In this document: piece by piece, positions 16,030-25,548 of the stretch | Layout: each line of letters begins with the position of its first letter | Position numbering within the stretch: position 1 is the first letter of the stretch | Source of the DNA: CAVONV01 sp963697355 | Lineage (GTDB): Bacteria; Acidobacteriota; Vicinamibacteria; Marinacidobacterales; DATDRI01 | Length of the DNA: 64,000 nt | Reading direction: 5' to 3' | NCBI GenBank assembly: GCA_963697355.1 | Contig: CAVONV010000003.1 | Span: 124,001-188,000, forward strand | Program-made: the position numbers and the translations under genes | Notes under the pieces: model-generated | Told to the model about the DNA's origin: nothing | The model's database searches: none | What the model saw: the letters and a program-made list of their open reading frames with translations, nothing else

Positions 16030-18696
16030 ATGTTACGCCACAGATTCGTAGTAGCTCTTGTTGTACTCTTGGGAGTCGCCGCCACGGCGAGCACTCAGGA
16101 GGCCTTCGAGTTCTGGCCTGGAACACAATACGACCCTGCGATTCCCACTCTGGAGTCGATGTTCGAGAATGGTGCGGGAGATCGAATCTACACCCATCAC
16201 GAGATCATGGCTTACCTCGCTCACCTGGAGGAGGCTCAACCTCGCCGCATCAAGGTCTTCGAGTACGCGAGGAGTTGGGAGGGTCGGAAACTCGTCTACG
16301 CCGTACTGGGCTCCGAAGAGAACATGGCTCGGCTGGACGAGATCAAGGCGGGCATGCAAAAACTGGCCGACCCGAGGACAACGAACGACGAAGAAGCTCG
16401 AGGCCTCATCGATTCGCTCCCCGCGATCACATGGCTTGCTTACGGCGTCCACGGTAACGAAATCTCTTCACCCAACGCCGCGCTTCAAGCAGCCTATCAT
16501 TTCTTGGCCGCCCAAAACGACGAGATGGTCGAGAAAATATTCGCCCATACGCTCATCGTCATCGATCCGACACAGAATCCCGACGGACGAGATCGGTTCG
16601 CCCATCACTTCAAAGTGTCCTATGGTTTCGAGCCTGACGGGCATCGCTACGCCGCCGAGCGCAACGAGCCTTGGCCGGGTGGTCGTACCAACCACTACTA
16701 TTTCGATCTCAACCGCGATTGGTTTGCGCTGACGCAGCCGGAGACCCGCGGGCGCGTCAAGACACTCCAGGAGTGGTTCCCTGTCGTCGTGGTCGACCTA
16801 CATGAAATGGGCGGTGACTCGACCTACTACTTCGCTCCGGGCGCGGAGCCATGGAATCCCCACATCACAAAAGAGCTCGAAGAAACCAGTGTGCTCTACG
16901 GGAAGAACAACGCCAAATGGTTCGACCGGTTCGGATTCGATTTTTTCACCCGCGAAGTGTTCGACGAGTTCTACCCGGGATACGGGGCAAGTTGGCCTTG
17001 GTTCCATGGCATGGTCGGGATGACGTACGAACAGGCTTCAACACGCGGTTTGCTCTACCACCGCCGTGACGGAACGGACCTTCGTTTTCGGGACGCCGTG
17101 CACCATCATTTCGTGGCCTCGTTGTCCACCGCAGAAGTCACAGCATCAAGCCGTGAAGAGCTTTTGAGTAATTTCTACAACTTCCGAAAGAGCGCTATTG
17201 AAGAAGGACGGACCGAGGCGGTTCGCGAGTTCATATTGCCCAACGAGGGAGACCGGTCAGCGCTGACCAAACTCGTCGGCAACCTGGTCGCGCAAGGGAT
17301 CGAAGTTCGGCGAGCCAATGCCTCGTTTACGGCCTGTGGTCAGAGCTACCCAGAAGGCAGCTACGCCATCTCTCTCGCCCAACCGGCAAAGCGTCTCATC
17401 CGGACGCTTCTCGACGCCGATACACCCATGGATGACGAATTCGTTCGCGAGCAGGAGCGACGTCGGGGGAAAAAGATCCAACCCCAGATCTACGACGTTA
17501 CCGGTTGGTCCTATCCGGCCTTGTACAACCTGGCGTGCGTTCCTTGCGGCCAAGCGGTCACCGGTGATTTTGTGGCAGCCGACCAAACGACCATCTCTCC
17601 CGGATCCATTGAAGGCGGCAACGCCGATGTGGCCTATCTAGTGCCGTGGGGAACCACCGCCGCGGGTCGATTCCTGGCCGTGGCCCTTCGAAAAGACCTT
17701 CGGGTCCACAGCTCGGACAAGGCGTTTACCCAGAACGGACGGACCTTCCCCCGTGGAACATTGATTCTCAAGGTCGACGATAACCCCGAGGGTCTCCGCA
17801 CGATCGTTGAGGGCATCGCTCAGTCGAGCGGAGCCGGGGTCATCGCCACCAACACGAGCTGGGTCGACGAGGGTCCCAACTTTGGAAGCAATAACGTGTT
17901 GCACGTCCGGCGTCCTCGCATCGCGCTCGCCTGGGATATGCCGACGTCGGGCAGCTCCGCTGGTTCCACCCGCTTCGTCCTCGAGCGCCAAATCGGGTAC
18001 CCCGTGACGCCGGTCCGCTGCTTTCAGTTGGCTGACGCGGATTTGAGCTCTTTCGACGTCATCATATTGCCTGAAGGATCTTACGGCTCCGTCTTCAACG
18101 AAGGCACCGCGAAACGTCTCAAGGATTGGGTTCGAGCTGGAGGTACGCTCATCGGCGTGGGCCGCGCGCTCGACTACCTGACGGGCGAAAAAGTGGGACT
18201 CCTCGCCACCACACGGGAAAACAAAGCCGTGGAAGGCGAAGGGGACAAGCCGAAGAAAGAAGACGCCAAGGACGGCAAGATCCTGACCACTGAGGAGGAG
18301 TATCTATCGGCGATCCAGCCCAAGCCGGACCAACCCGACGAGGTCGCCGGCGTCCTCGTCAAAGCTCAACTGGATCCCGATCACTGGATGACGGCAGGGC
18401 TCGATGGAACCGTCAATGCTCTAGCTCGAGGCGGCAGTATCTTTGCGCCGCTGACCCTGGACAAGGGCGTCAATGCCGCCATCTTCGCGGGACCGGACGA
18501 ACTTCTCGCAAGCGGGTACCTCTGGGAAGAAAGCCGCAAGCAGCTCGCCTACAAGCCGTTGGTCATGGTCCAGGACCAAGGCCGAGGTTTGGTCATTGGT
18601 TTTACGGCCGATCCGAGCTTTCGCGCCTATATGGACAGCATGAACGTCCTTTTCTTGAATGCGGTCTTTCGCGGCCCGGCCCGAGCGAGGCCTTAG
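16030..18696 (+). CDS. M14 family zinc carboxypeptidase-like protein, secreted
   Basis: 888 residues, start ATG 16,030 after AGGAGGT, signal peptide (FVVALVVLLGVAATAST). M14 core: YGVHGNEISSPNAAL gives the HxxE zinc pair (about 140), DPTQNPDGRDRF carries substrate-side residues, and VVDLHEMGGDSTYYF gives the third zinc His (about 257). After about residue 400 comes a long C-terminal region with a glutamine-amidotransferase-like fold hint (IILPEGSYGSVFNEGTAKRLKDWV). This architecture is common in acidobacterial secreted carboxypeptidases. It follows the S9 gene by 27 bases, so cotranscription is likely. Confidence 0.88.
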   Translation: MLRHRFVVALVVLLGVAATASTQEAFEFWPGTQYDPAIPTLESMFENGAGDRIYTHHEIMAYLAHLEEAQPRRIKVFEYARSWEGRKLVYAVLGSEENMARLDEIKAGMQKLADPRTTNDEEARGLIDSLPAITWLAYGVHGNEISSPNAALQAAYHFLAAQNDEMVEKIFAHTLIVIDPTQNPDGRDRFAHHFKVSYGFEPDGHRYAAERNEPWPGGRTNHYYFDLNRDWFALTQPETRGRVKTLQEWFPVVVVDLHEMGGDSTYYFAPGAEPWNPHITKELEETSVLYGKNNAKWFDRFGFDFFTREVFDEFYPGYGASWPWFHGMVGMTYEQASTRGLLYHRRDGTDLRFRDAVHHHFVASLSTAEVTASSREELLSNFYNFRKSAIEEGRTEAVREFILPNEGDRSALTKLVGNLVAQGIEVRRANASFTACGQSYPEGSYAISLAQPAKRLIRTLLDADTPMDDEFVREQERRRGKKIQPQIYDVTGWSYPALYNLACVPCGQAVTGDFVAADQTTISPGSIEGGNADVAYLVPWGTTAAGRFLAVALRKDLRVHSSDKAFTQNGRTFPRGTLILKVDDNPEGLRTIVEGIAQSSGAGVIATNTSWVDEGPNFGSNNVLHVRRPRIALAWDMPTSGSSAGSTRFVLERQIGYPVTPVRCFQLADADLSSFDVIILPEGSYGSVFNEGTAKRLKDWVRAGGTLIGVGRALDYLTGEKVGLLATTRENKAVEGEGDKPKKEDAKDGKILTTEEEYLSAIQPKPDQPDEVAGVLVKAQLDPDHWMTAGLDGTVNALARGGSIFAPLTLDKGVNAAIFAGPDELLASGYLWEESRKQLAYKPLVMVQDQGRGLVIGFTADPSFRAYMDSMNVLFLNAVFRGPARARP

Positions 18697-18767
18697 CCCT
18701 AATCCAAGTCCAACATCAAGGGGGAGGGACCGTTCGTCCCTTCCCCGCTTTCGTATATACTCGAGAC

Positions 18768-19643
18768 GTGCGAACAAAGCCCTTGGCTCTATTCCTCTGG
18801 CTCGTGGCGGCGAGCGTTTCGGCGGAAATATTCCCTTGCAAGCAGGGAGTGTCCGTAGAGCTCGAGACCTCTCAACCTACCCAAGGTCAACTCTTCGTTG
18901 TCACCGTGTCGAGCGAAGGTCCGCTGTCAAAGGTCACGGCCGGGTGGGGTGGTCACCACCTGCATTTTTGGAGCGACAACGAGACAACGTTCAAAGCTCT
19001 GCTGGGCGTCGATCTCAGACGTAAACCCGCACCCAACCTCCTCTCGGTCTCTGTCGTAGGGACCGACGGGAAACGTGTGTCCTGCGGTATACCCTTCTCG
19101 ATCCACAAGGGAGAGTTCATCGTCGAAAAATTGAACGTCGACCGCAAGTACGTCGCGCTCAGTGAAAAAGACCTCGCGCGGGCAAAGCGAGAGAGTGCTT
19201 TCCTGAACGAGATCTTCGCCACGATCACACCGGAGCCTCTTTGGACGGGACCCTTTCAGAGTCCCGTACCCGGTTTCCAAGGATCGGGCAATTTCGGAAA
19301 AAGACGCGTGTTCAACAATGAGCCCCGCTCCCCGCACAGTGGGGAGGATTTCCCAGCTCCCGCCGGCACACCCATCAGGGCACCTCAAAGAGGTCGTGTC
19401 GTCGTCGCCGAAGAGCACTTCTTTTCCGGCAACGTGGTCGTTCTCGACCATGGCACCGGCCTCTTCACCTTCCACGGCCACATGCGATCGTTTGCCGTCA
19501 AAGTCGGAGACTTGGTGGAAGTGGGCGACAAGCTCGGAGAAGTGGGAGCCACCGGGCGTGTCACGGGCCCGCATCTCCACTGGACGGTTCGCCTCGCAAA
19601 GACCCGAGTCAACCCCCGCGACTTGCTGGAGATTTCCCGCTAG
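18768..19643 (+). CDS. M23 family (LytM-type) metallopeptidase
   Basis: 291 residues with signal peptide (LALFLWLVAASVSAE). GTG 18,768 is the only start that keeps it. The C-terminal lysostaphin-type domain shows HSGEDFPAPAGTPIRAP (HxxxD zinc pair), TFHGHM and GPHLHWTVRL (final HxH). The N-terminal 110 residues look like an immunoglobulin-like module. Probable peptidoglycan endopeptidase in the periplasm. Lies 71 bases after the M14 gene. Confidence 0.9.
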   Translation: MRTKPLALFLWLVAASVSAEIFPCKQGVSVELETSQPTQGQLFVVTVSSEGPLSKVTAGWGGHHLHFWSDNETTFKALLGVDLRRKPAPNLLSVSVVGTDGKRVSCGIPFSIHKGEFIVEKLNVDRKYVALSEKDLARAKRESAFLNEIFATITPEPLWTGPFQSPVPGFQGSGNFGKRRVFNNEPRSPHSGEDFPAPAGTPIRAPQRGRVVVAEEHFFSGNVVVLDHGTGLFTFHGHMRSFAVKVGDLVEVGDKLGEVGATGRVTGPHLHWTVRLAKTRVNPRDLLEISR

Positions 19644-19649
19644 CAAAAG

Positions 19650-19740
19650 GGTCTGGAAAGCGTTCGGAATGGGGTCAGACCCTGAGCGTTCGGAAAATGT
19701 GGAAAACTCGCAGATACGCCTTCACCTGCCCTGCCCAAGT
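19650..19740. repeat. GCGTTCGGAA direct repeats around GGGGTCAGACCC
   Basis: Two copies of GCGTTCGGAAW enclose ATGGGGTCAGACCCTGA, a short near-palindrome, just after the M23 stop. Similar GGGTCTGACCCC words are seen near small mobile elements in other environmental genomes by recollection. No transposase is present. Confidence 0.4.
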
Positions 19741-19744
19741 TCCC

Positions 19745-19835
19745 TACTGCTTTTCTATTGCTTGAATTTTCTTTTTCACGGCTTCGTTCTCAGGATTCAG
19801 ACTGAGAGCCTTTTGGTCGGACTCCAAAGCCTTCT
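19745..19835 (-). pseudogene. TPR-like C-terminal tail joined to the CsaA gene end
   Basis: One frame off the CsaA-like gene, an open stretch reads ALESDQKALSLNPENEAV followed by KKKIQAIEKQ and a stop. This is a typical end of a tetratricopeptide protein, not of CsaA. Either a deletion fused two genes or a one-base insertion hides a real fusion. Only about 29 residues are visible. Confidence 0.4.
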
Positions 19836-20149
19836 ACAGAAGGAGCGCGCCCGGGCGCATCGGCATAACCGATGTCGAAGATCATACCTTCCGATATCTC
19901 TCCCGCCATTGTCTTCGGTTCGAGATTGACGACGAACAATGCCTGCCGTCCTTCGATCGCTTTCGGGTCCTTACGCTCTTTCTTGAGACCTGCCAAGATT
20001 TGCCTTTGGTGATCACCAAAGTCCACCTTCATTTTCACCAGTTTCTCGGAAGCCTGGACGTCCTCCACGGTCACAATCGTGCCCACACGGACATCAATGC
20101 GGTCGATCACGTCGAACGGAATGGTCGGCTTGACCGGCACGGGCTTCAT
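19790..20149 (-). CDS. CsaA-like tRNA-binding (OB-fold) protein, altered C-terminus
   Basis: About 119 residues. The OB-fold tRNA-binding domain found in CsaA and the C-terminus of methionyl-tRNA synthetase is clear: DRIDVRVGTIVTVEDVQASEKLVKMKVDFG, QILAGLKKE, QALFVVNLEPKTMAGEISEGMIF. After DIGYADAP the family sequence is lost and the frame ends in an unrelated tail. Start ATG 20,149 with GGAGAAAGG upstream. Role inferred: RNA binding or chaperone activity. The C-terminal break is discussed with the neighbouring TPR-like tail. Confidence 0.8.
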   Translation of the reverse strand: MKPVPVKPTIPFDVIDRIDVRVGTIVTVEDVQASEKLVKMKVDFGDHQRQILAGLKKERKDPKAIEGRQALFVVNLEPKTMAGEISEGMIFDIGYADAPGRAPSVEGFGVRPKGSQSES

Positions 20150-20171
20150 CCTTTCTCCGCGGGTGTGATCG

Positions 20172-22577
20172 CTATTTGGGTTCCAGCATCAGTGTTCTTT
20201 CGGTCACCGACTCGACCTTCTCTCGACTATAGAAGACGGGAAAGTATTGCCCCTTGACCCATAAATCGAACACGTCGCGATAGTGAGGGTCATCCGGATT
20301 CCCGGACTGGCCCGGTGTGGTCGTCCCAACGGAGTTATCCCAATTCTCCGTGTCGATGATGATGCGGAAGCTTGCCCCCGAGGTTTGGTTGTCTCCTCGA
20401 CCCGTGTTGTTGAGGGTCGAGTCATAACCCCCGCGAGGAGCCGGGCCCACATCGAGCTTGGCCCGCGTCTCGGCGTTCACGGCCGAGCTAAAGGGGTGAT
20501 GGAGCAACACATGCTTGAACTTTTCCTGCCCGTATTGCCACCCGCTCATGTCCGATCCCAAACGCTTCGTCAGATCCTCTACGCCTTCGTTGAGACTTCT
20601 CACGAGTACAGCATTCCTCCCCACCACGGGGTCGGTCCCGAAACGACCATCGGGAGCGAGGAGCCAGTCGATCATGCGCTTCTTGTTGATCCCCGGCAGA
20701 AGCTCTCTTGCCTTTTCGTCGGGGACAAAAAGCTGCCAAACATTGGCCGCTAATCGTCGCTCCCAACTGACATAGACAGCGGCGGGGATCGAGTTCTTGT
20801 CGACGACGAAATCCCAATCGAGAAGGAGATCTCGAGCCTTCTCGAGCTCTGCCCCAACTTCGAGCTCTCGCAGCAACGGTACGAGGCTTCTAGCCGGGAC
20901 GGAAAGCTCATCGTGTTGGAACAACATCATGTCCGTCAAGGTAAATCGTCGACCGGAGCTCATGAGCTCATCGACGCGCGCTCCCCGCATCTCATCGCCC
21001 CATGTGTAGTGGAGCGCTTCTGGATAGGGAAAGCCGTCGGGCACCATGTAGTTGTTGGCCGTGCCGAAATAGCCTTTCTCCGGATTGAAGACGTTGGGTA
21101 GTGCTTGGATGGGAAGATAGCCATCCCATTCGTAGCGACCGTCGCCCGGTACCGGTACGAGGCCGCTCCAGTTCCCTCGGATCGGCGAAACGCCGACGGC
21201 CTGGTAGCCGATGTTCTTACGAATGTCGGCCCAGATCATGTTCTCGGCGGGGATTCGGCTATAGCGGCAAGCGTCGCGGAACTCCTCCCAGGTCGTCGCT
21301 TGATCCATACGTAGACTTGCCAGGTAGGGTGATGACCCGATGTCGCGCCAGGCGGCACGAAGCGCATAGGCTTTGTTGTGCTCTCGGTCCTCATAAAGGA
21401 CCGGACCGTGCCTCGTGTATTTGAGCTCCACATCAACGGCCTTCTCACCTTTCACAGGGATGGTTTCCTTGATGATCGTCATGGATTCCCACCCGTCGAG
21501 GTAGCGGTATTGGTTACCATTGGAGGGGTTTGTGTCATAGACATAGAGATCTTCGTTGTCCTGGCCGAAAACCGTCAGTCCCCAAGCACCTACCTCGTTA
21601 TGTCCGATGGAGACTCCGGGAAGCGACGGCTCCCCTCCTCCGATGACATTCCACCCTGGGGCACTCAAATGCACCCAATAGCGAAGCGCCGGCGCCTGTT
21701 GAACGCGGTGAGGATCGTTGACCATGTAGGGGAAGCCGCTCAACGTACGAGCGCCGCTCACCACCCAATTGTTGCTCCCAATCGAGGCTTGCTCCACGAG
21801 ATCGAGCTCACTGGGCAGTGCTCGAGCGACTTTGGGAAGCTCATTCCTATATGGGGCGGCGATGTCTTCGGGAGTGAACTCAATCGAGCGCCGGAAGGCG
21901 TAGTAGATATCGAGGATTTCGTTTTTGAGTAAGGAGCCATCGATGGCCGGATCGAGCTCGAGGACCGGGTCTCCTGGACGAAACCACGACAACTCTTTGA
22001 CTTTTTTCGCCCCCAGCAACGCAACGGCCTGGCCGTAGCGGATCTCAGAGGTGACGTTCGACAGAAGGCCTTGATGACGGGAGATAACGTCAGCCGGCTT
22101 CCAGCGGCCCGGCTCTATCCCCAACAACTCGAATTCCATGGGCAAAAGATCGGGATTTCGTTCCGTCTCGGCAATGTAAGCATTGATGCCCTCAACGAAG
22201 CTCCCGACAATGGCCTCACCCCGCGGGTGATAGTGGTTGAGCTCCTGTGATAGGTCGCCTCGGAAAAGATGGAGACGTGCGCCGATGTCCCGTTGGAGCT
22301 CCTTTCGGCCCAAGATCTCAGCGACCGTTCCTCTGGCCTGACGTCTCCACATCTCGAGCTGGAACAGGCGGTCTCGAGCCGCATTGAATCCTTGAGCAAA
22401 GAAGAGATCCGCTTCGCTCTTTGCGTAAATATGGGCGATTCCCCAGTTGTCGATAAGAATTTCCACGGGCCCTTCGAGGCCTTCGATACGGAGGCTTTCC
22501 GTCTCAGCAAAAAGTGGTGTCGCGATGAGAGCGAGTACAACGATACAGATTCCACGAGCGCAATAGAGCTTTTTCAT
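20172..22577 (-). CDS. penicillin acylase family N-terminal-nucleophile hydrolase
   Basis: About 801 residues, start ATG 22,577 (MKKLYCARG) after GGGAGAAATTATC, signal peptide ending near LFAE. Family features: alpha-subunit GIAHIYAKSEADLFFAQGF and ARDRLFQLEMWRRQARG; the autocatalytic cleavage site GSNNW with nucleophile Ser near residue 266; then YMVNDPHRVQQAPALRYW, GVSIGHNE and TVFGQDNEDLY of the beta subunit. Cleaves amide bonds, for example acyl-homoserine lactones or N-acyl amino acids in relatives; the substrate here is unknown. Exported, matches the surrounding secreted peptidase genes. Confidence 0.92.
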   Translation of the reverse strand: MKKLYCARGICIVVLALIATPLFAETESLRIEGLEGPVEILIDNWGIAHIYAKSEADLFFAQGFNAARDRLFQLEMWRRQARGTVAEILGRKELQRDIGARLHLFRGDLSQELNHYHPRGEAIVGSFVEGINAYIAETERNPDLLPMEFELLGIEPGRWKPADVISRHQGLLSNVTSEIRYGQAVALLGAKKVKELSWFRPGDPVLELDPAIDGSLLKNEILDIYYAFRRSIEFTPEDIAAPYRNELPKVARALPSELDLVEQASIGSNNWVVSGARTLSGFPYMVNDPHRVQQAPALRYWVHLSAPGWNVIGGGEPSLPGVSIGHNEVGAWGLTVFGQDNEDLYVYDTNPSNGNQYRYLDGWESMTIIKETIPVKGEKAVDVELKYTRHGPVLYEDREHNKAYALRAAWRDIGSSPYLASLRMDQATTWEEFRDACRYSRIPAENMIWADIRKNIGYQAVGVSPIRGNWSGLVPVPGDGRYEWDGYLPIQALPNVFNPEKGYFGTANNYMVPDGFPYPEALHYTWGDEMRGARVDELMSSGRRFTLTDMMLFQHDELSVPARSLVPLLRELEVGAELEKARDLLLDWDFVVDKNSIPAAVYVSWERRLAANVWQLFVPDEKARELLPGINKKRMIDWLLAPDGRFGTDPVVGRNAVLVRSLNEGVEDLTKRLGSDMSGWQYGQEKFKHVLLHHPFSSAVNAETRAKLDVGPAPRGGYDSTLNNTGRGDNQTSGASFRIIIDTENWDNSVGTTTPGQSGNPDDPHYRDVFDLWVKGQYFPVFYSREKVESVTERTLMLEPK

Positions 22578-22621
22578 GATAATTTCTCCCGGATGCAAAA
22601 TATCACGTGGAGCAATCTAGA

Positions 22622-23506
22622 ATGAAACGACTATTGTTCGCTCTTGCTGCCTTCGGCTTTTCCGCTGTCGCCGTGGCTCAAACGTCGCCACCCGCCACGG
22701 ACATCTATCTGGTCGGGATTGCGGCCGACCAAGACGGGATCCAGATCACGAGCCAACCCCGTAACGTGACCAACCGGGCGGCCTATGACAACCAGCCGTT
22801 CTTCCTGCCGGACGGGCAGAGTTTTCTCTATACCTGCCGTCAAGAAGACGGCCAAATGGACACCTGTCGATACGACCTGGCCACTCAATCGGTAGCGAAG
22901 GTCACCCAAACGCCCGAAGGCGAGTACTCGCCGACGCCGATGCCGGACGGGAAGAGTTTCTCCGTCATTCGCGTCGAGTCCGATGGTACCCAACGTCTGT
23001 GGAAGTTCACGATGGCGGGAACGGAGCCCAGCTTGCTCCTGAAAGATGTGAAACCTGTCGGATATCAAGCCTGGGGTGACGCCAGCACCGTGGCCATGTT
23101 CATTCTGGGAGAACCACCGACACTTCAAGTTGCCGACATTGAGACCAACAAGGTCGAAAAGCTGGAGGAGAACATCGGCCGCTCCCTTCACAAGATACCT
23201 GGACAACGGGCCGTCAGCTTCGTCCATAAGACAACCGACGAGGAATGGTGGATCAAGCGACTCGACCTGACTTCTCGGAAAGCGAGCCCGATCGTCAAGA
23301 CCCTGCCGGGCAGCGAAGACTATGCCTGGACTCCGGACGGTACTCTGATCATGGGTAAGGAGGACAAGCTTTTTTCGTACAGACCGGAGCGTGATCAAGA
23401 CTGGCAAGAAGTGAAGGGCCTGACGGGAGTGGTGGGCATCACTCGTATCACCGTGAGCCCCAAAGGAGATTCCCTCGCCTTGGTGGGAATCCGTGGCGAG
23501 AAGTGA
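22622..23506 (+). CDS. secreted TolB/WD40-like beta-propeller protein
   Basis: About 294 residues from ATG 22,622 (MKRLLFALAAFGFSAVAVAQ), a clear signal peptide. Repeats of the type NQPFFLPDGQSFLYTC, YSPTPMPDGKSFSVIR and YAWTPDGTLIMG mark a PD40/TolB-like propeller. No catalytic domain. Diverges from the penicillin acylase gene with 44 bases between the starts, so the two may share a control region. Often such proteins accompany amidohydrolases; the role here is unknown. Confidence 0.75.
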   Translation: MKRLLFALAAFGFSAVAVAQTSPPATDIYLVGIAADQDGIQITSQPRNVTNRAAYDNQPFFLPDGQSFLYTCRQEDGQMDTCRYDLATQSVAKVTQTPEGEYSPTPMPDGKSFSVIRVESDGTQRLWKFTMAGTEPSLLLKDVKPVGYQAWGDASTVAMFILGEPPTLQVADIETNKVEKLEENIGRSLHKIPGQRAVSFVHKTTDEEWWIKRLDLTSRKASPIVKTLPGSEDYAWTPDGTLIMGKEDKLFSYRPERDQDWQEVKGLTGVVGITRITVSPKGDSLALVGIRGEK

Positions 23507-23521
23507 CGGTCGCCTCTTCGA

Positions 23522-23782
23522 CTACTCCGAAGGCGTCACGTTCTTAACGACTCGCTCCTGCTCTGATCCCGGCTCCATCTCTGGGTGCTTCCTTTCCTTC
23601 CATGTCGCGAAGACGACGGCAAGAAGCCCAAGAATGGCTTCGTCGATGAAAGGGATCGGGTCCGGGAAGACCAAATCGACCAAGAACAGAACCAGCAGAA
23701 GAAGAAAGAGCTGAGGAAATCTCAGCCCTGAAGCGAATTTCTTGATGAAATCGGTGCGCTCGTTCCGACCTTTAGCAGCCAT
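23522..23782 (-). CDS. small membrane protein (DUF6116/DUF1232-like)
   Basis: 86 residues from ATG 23,782 (MAAKGRNERTDFIKK); a TTG start at 23,827 is possible but weaker. One strong hydrophobic segment (LFLLLLVLFLVDLVFPDPIPFIDEAILGLLAVVFATW) with the PDPIPFIDE loop typical of these small membrane proteins. Convergent with the propeller gene, ends 15 bases after it. Function unknown. Confidence 0.65.
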   Translation of the reverse strand: MAAKGRNERTDFIKKFASGLRFPQLFLLLLVLFLVDLVFPDPIPFIDEAILGLLAVVFATWKERKHPEMEPGSEQERVVKNVTPSE

Positions 23783-24240
23783 AGCCCGTCTATGATAATC
23801 GAGAAGAAGCTCTCCATAAAGCGACAATGCCTGCCGTCGAACCCGCCGAGTCTGTCGAGGGTAAGCACGAGAGTTTGCTCAGCATATGAGCATCCTCCGG
23901 GCTCCAGCCGACCCACGCAGCCGGGATACGGGCTCAACAGGTGAAACACAGCCGCATCGAGCACCGAAACGCGTGCTTCTCAGACCCGGTTCGGGGAAAC
24001 TTTTTTGCATGTCATGCCATTACGGAAAAATCCAGCATACACAGTCACTCTCAATGCAAAACCTAACAAACTACTTGAAGTAAGACTTACTTTCTTGCTT
24101 GACGTTCGGGAAGAAATCTGTCAAATAGGTAGTTACTCCTAACAAGCTGTCCCACCCCGACCAGGACGCTGTCAAAAGGGGGGAATACGTGTCCTGTGTA
24201 ATGGGAGAGATCCAACTCTCGCGTGGGAAAGCTGCCTCCA
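23783..24240. other. 458-base intergenic region, no gene seen
   Basis: Separates the small membrane protein from the PilZ gene. No open frame with family likeness, no tRNA. Contains AT-rich words near 24,050-24,130 that could hold the promoter of the PilZ gene (TTGACG at about 24,100), but no convincing -10 was fixed. Confidence 0.4.
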
Positions 24241-25548
24241 ATGAGTAAGGACAAGCGGGTCATCGACCGGCTCGAACCCTGCGATCTCACAACGATTGCA
24301 GTTCACGATTCAATACTTCCACCCGCTTACGGAGTCCTTTCCAACATCTCGGACCTAGGAGTCTGCCTAGAAACGGATAGTCTTTTCACACCGGGAATGG
24401 ATGTAAAGCTGCTCATTTGTCTCAGCAACTTATCCGTTCTCATCGGGGTGGACAGCCGAATTGTCTGGGCCAGTTCAGAATGTCGTGCCGTCGGGGGCCA
24501 CGTGGGGTCCTTCCTGCTGGGCGCCAAGTTCATTTGGATGCCGGAATCGGATCGACGGTGCCTTCGGTGGTCCCTTCGCTCTTCTGACTTCAAGGACGAA
24601 CCGTTCCTCGGGATGGGCCCCAAGCCCGCGGTACGCAAGAGGTCTTCCTTCAGTCCCGACCTGACCGGGTTCCCACAGCCCATCCATATTCGAAAGGAAA
24701 AACCGCTCAACGGATCACTTCCAGAACGTCTCTGGGAGGTTAGCTCGGCGCCTTGGGACGGCGGTGCTCCGAATGGTACTTACCGCGGTGTCGTTCTCAT
24801 TGTTCGACAAGGCATGAGATCCATCGACCGTCTTTGCCGCCTCGTCAATGCCGCCGGACTCAACGCGGTGCTGACCAACTCACCCGAGACGGTCGTTTCC
24901 AAAGTTAGGGTCTTCAAACCCTCGCTCGTTCTATTCTCTCAAAACGTCGGCAGACCCGGAGTCTCGGAAACCGCTCGGCGCATCAAGACACTTGCCAGTC
25001 GCCCAGACACGCCGGTTGCGATCCTGACCGACCACTATACTCAGCCGTACTTGCTCGACTACGCCTACCCCGTTGAAGCCTGCCTTCCACTGGACGGGGA
25101 TGAAACCTCTTTCGTTCAGAGTATTCGTTTGTTGGCCGGCAGTCGTTTGCAGCGGCAGGAACGACCTTTAGGAGCACTCGAGGGGAACTTCGAGAGAAAT
25201 TCACTTTTCGAGGTTCTCTACTATCTTTCCGCATCGGAAAAAACCGGCTGTGTCACCGTCCAGGCAAAGCAGCGCTCGGGTCGGATCTATTTCGAGCGAG
25301 GCAATATCGTGCACGCCCACCTGGGACATCTCGTCGGATTGGACGCCTGCGTCTCCATTGTCTGCACATTGAGTGAGGGATATTTCAAGTTCGACGCCGA
25401 CGTTCGTCCCAGGAGAATCACGATGCAAGAACGCGGGATTGAAGCGATCCTCCATTCCGCAAAAGAGCTCGACGAGCAGAACAATCGAGAGGCGCAGCTC
25501 GGTACCGGCGGAGAGAGCTCCACTGACTTCGAGACCATGATGGGGTGA
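24241..25548 (+). CDS. PilZ - pseudo-receiver - DUF4388 (PATAN) signalling protein
   Basis: About 435 residues, start ATG 24,241 (MSKDKRVIDR); GTG 24,223 is the alternative. Three parts. Residues 1-115: PilZ-like module (NISDLGVCLETDSLFTPG, VDSRIVWAS) that may bind cyclic-di-GMP, though the RxxxR motif is not clear. Residues 180-310: receiver-like fold (RGVVLIVRQGMRSIDRLCRL, KPSLVLFSQN, RPDTPVAILTD) in which the phospho-acceptor Asp is absent (FSQN). Residues 315-410: DUF4388/PATAN (LEGNFERNSLFEVLYYLSAS, GRIYFERGNIVHAHLGHLVG). The last domain occurs in bacterial motility and polarity regulators. Next gene is a diguanylate cyclase. Confidence 0.8.
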   Translation: MSKDKRVIDRLEPCDLTTIAVHDSILPPAYGVLSNISDLGVCLETDSLFTPGMDVKLLICLSNLSVLIGVDSRIVWASSECRAVGGHVGSFLLGAKFIWMPESDRRCLRWSLRSSDFKDEPFLGMGPKPAVRKRSSFSPDLTGFPQPIHIRKEKPLNGSLPERLWEVSSAPWDGGAPNGTYRGVVLIVRQGMRSIDRLCRLVNAAGLNAVLTNSPETVVSKVRVFKPSLVLFSQNVGRPGVSETARRIKTLASRPDTPVAILTDHYTQPYLLDYAYPVEACLPLDGDETSFVQSIRLLAGSRLQRQERPLGALEGNFERNSLFEVLYYLSASEKTGCVTVQAKQRSGRIYFERGNIVHAHLGHLVGLDACVSIVCTLSEGYFKFDADVRPRRITMQERGIEAILHSAKELDEQNNREAQLGTGGESSTDFETMMG

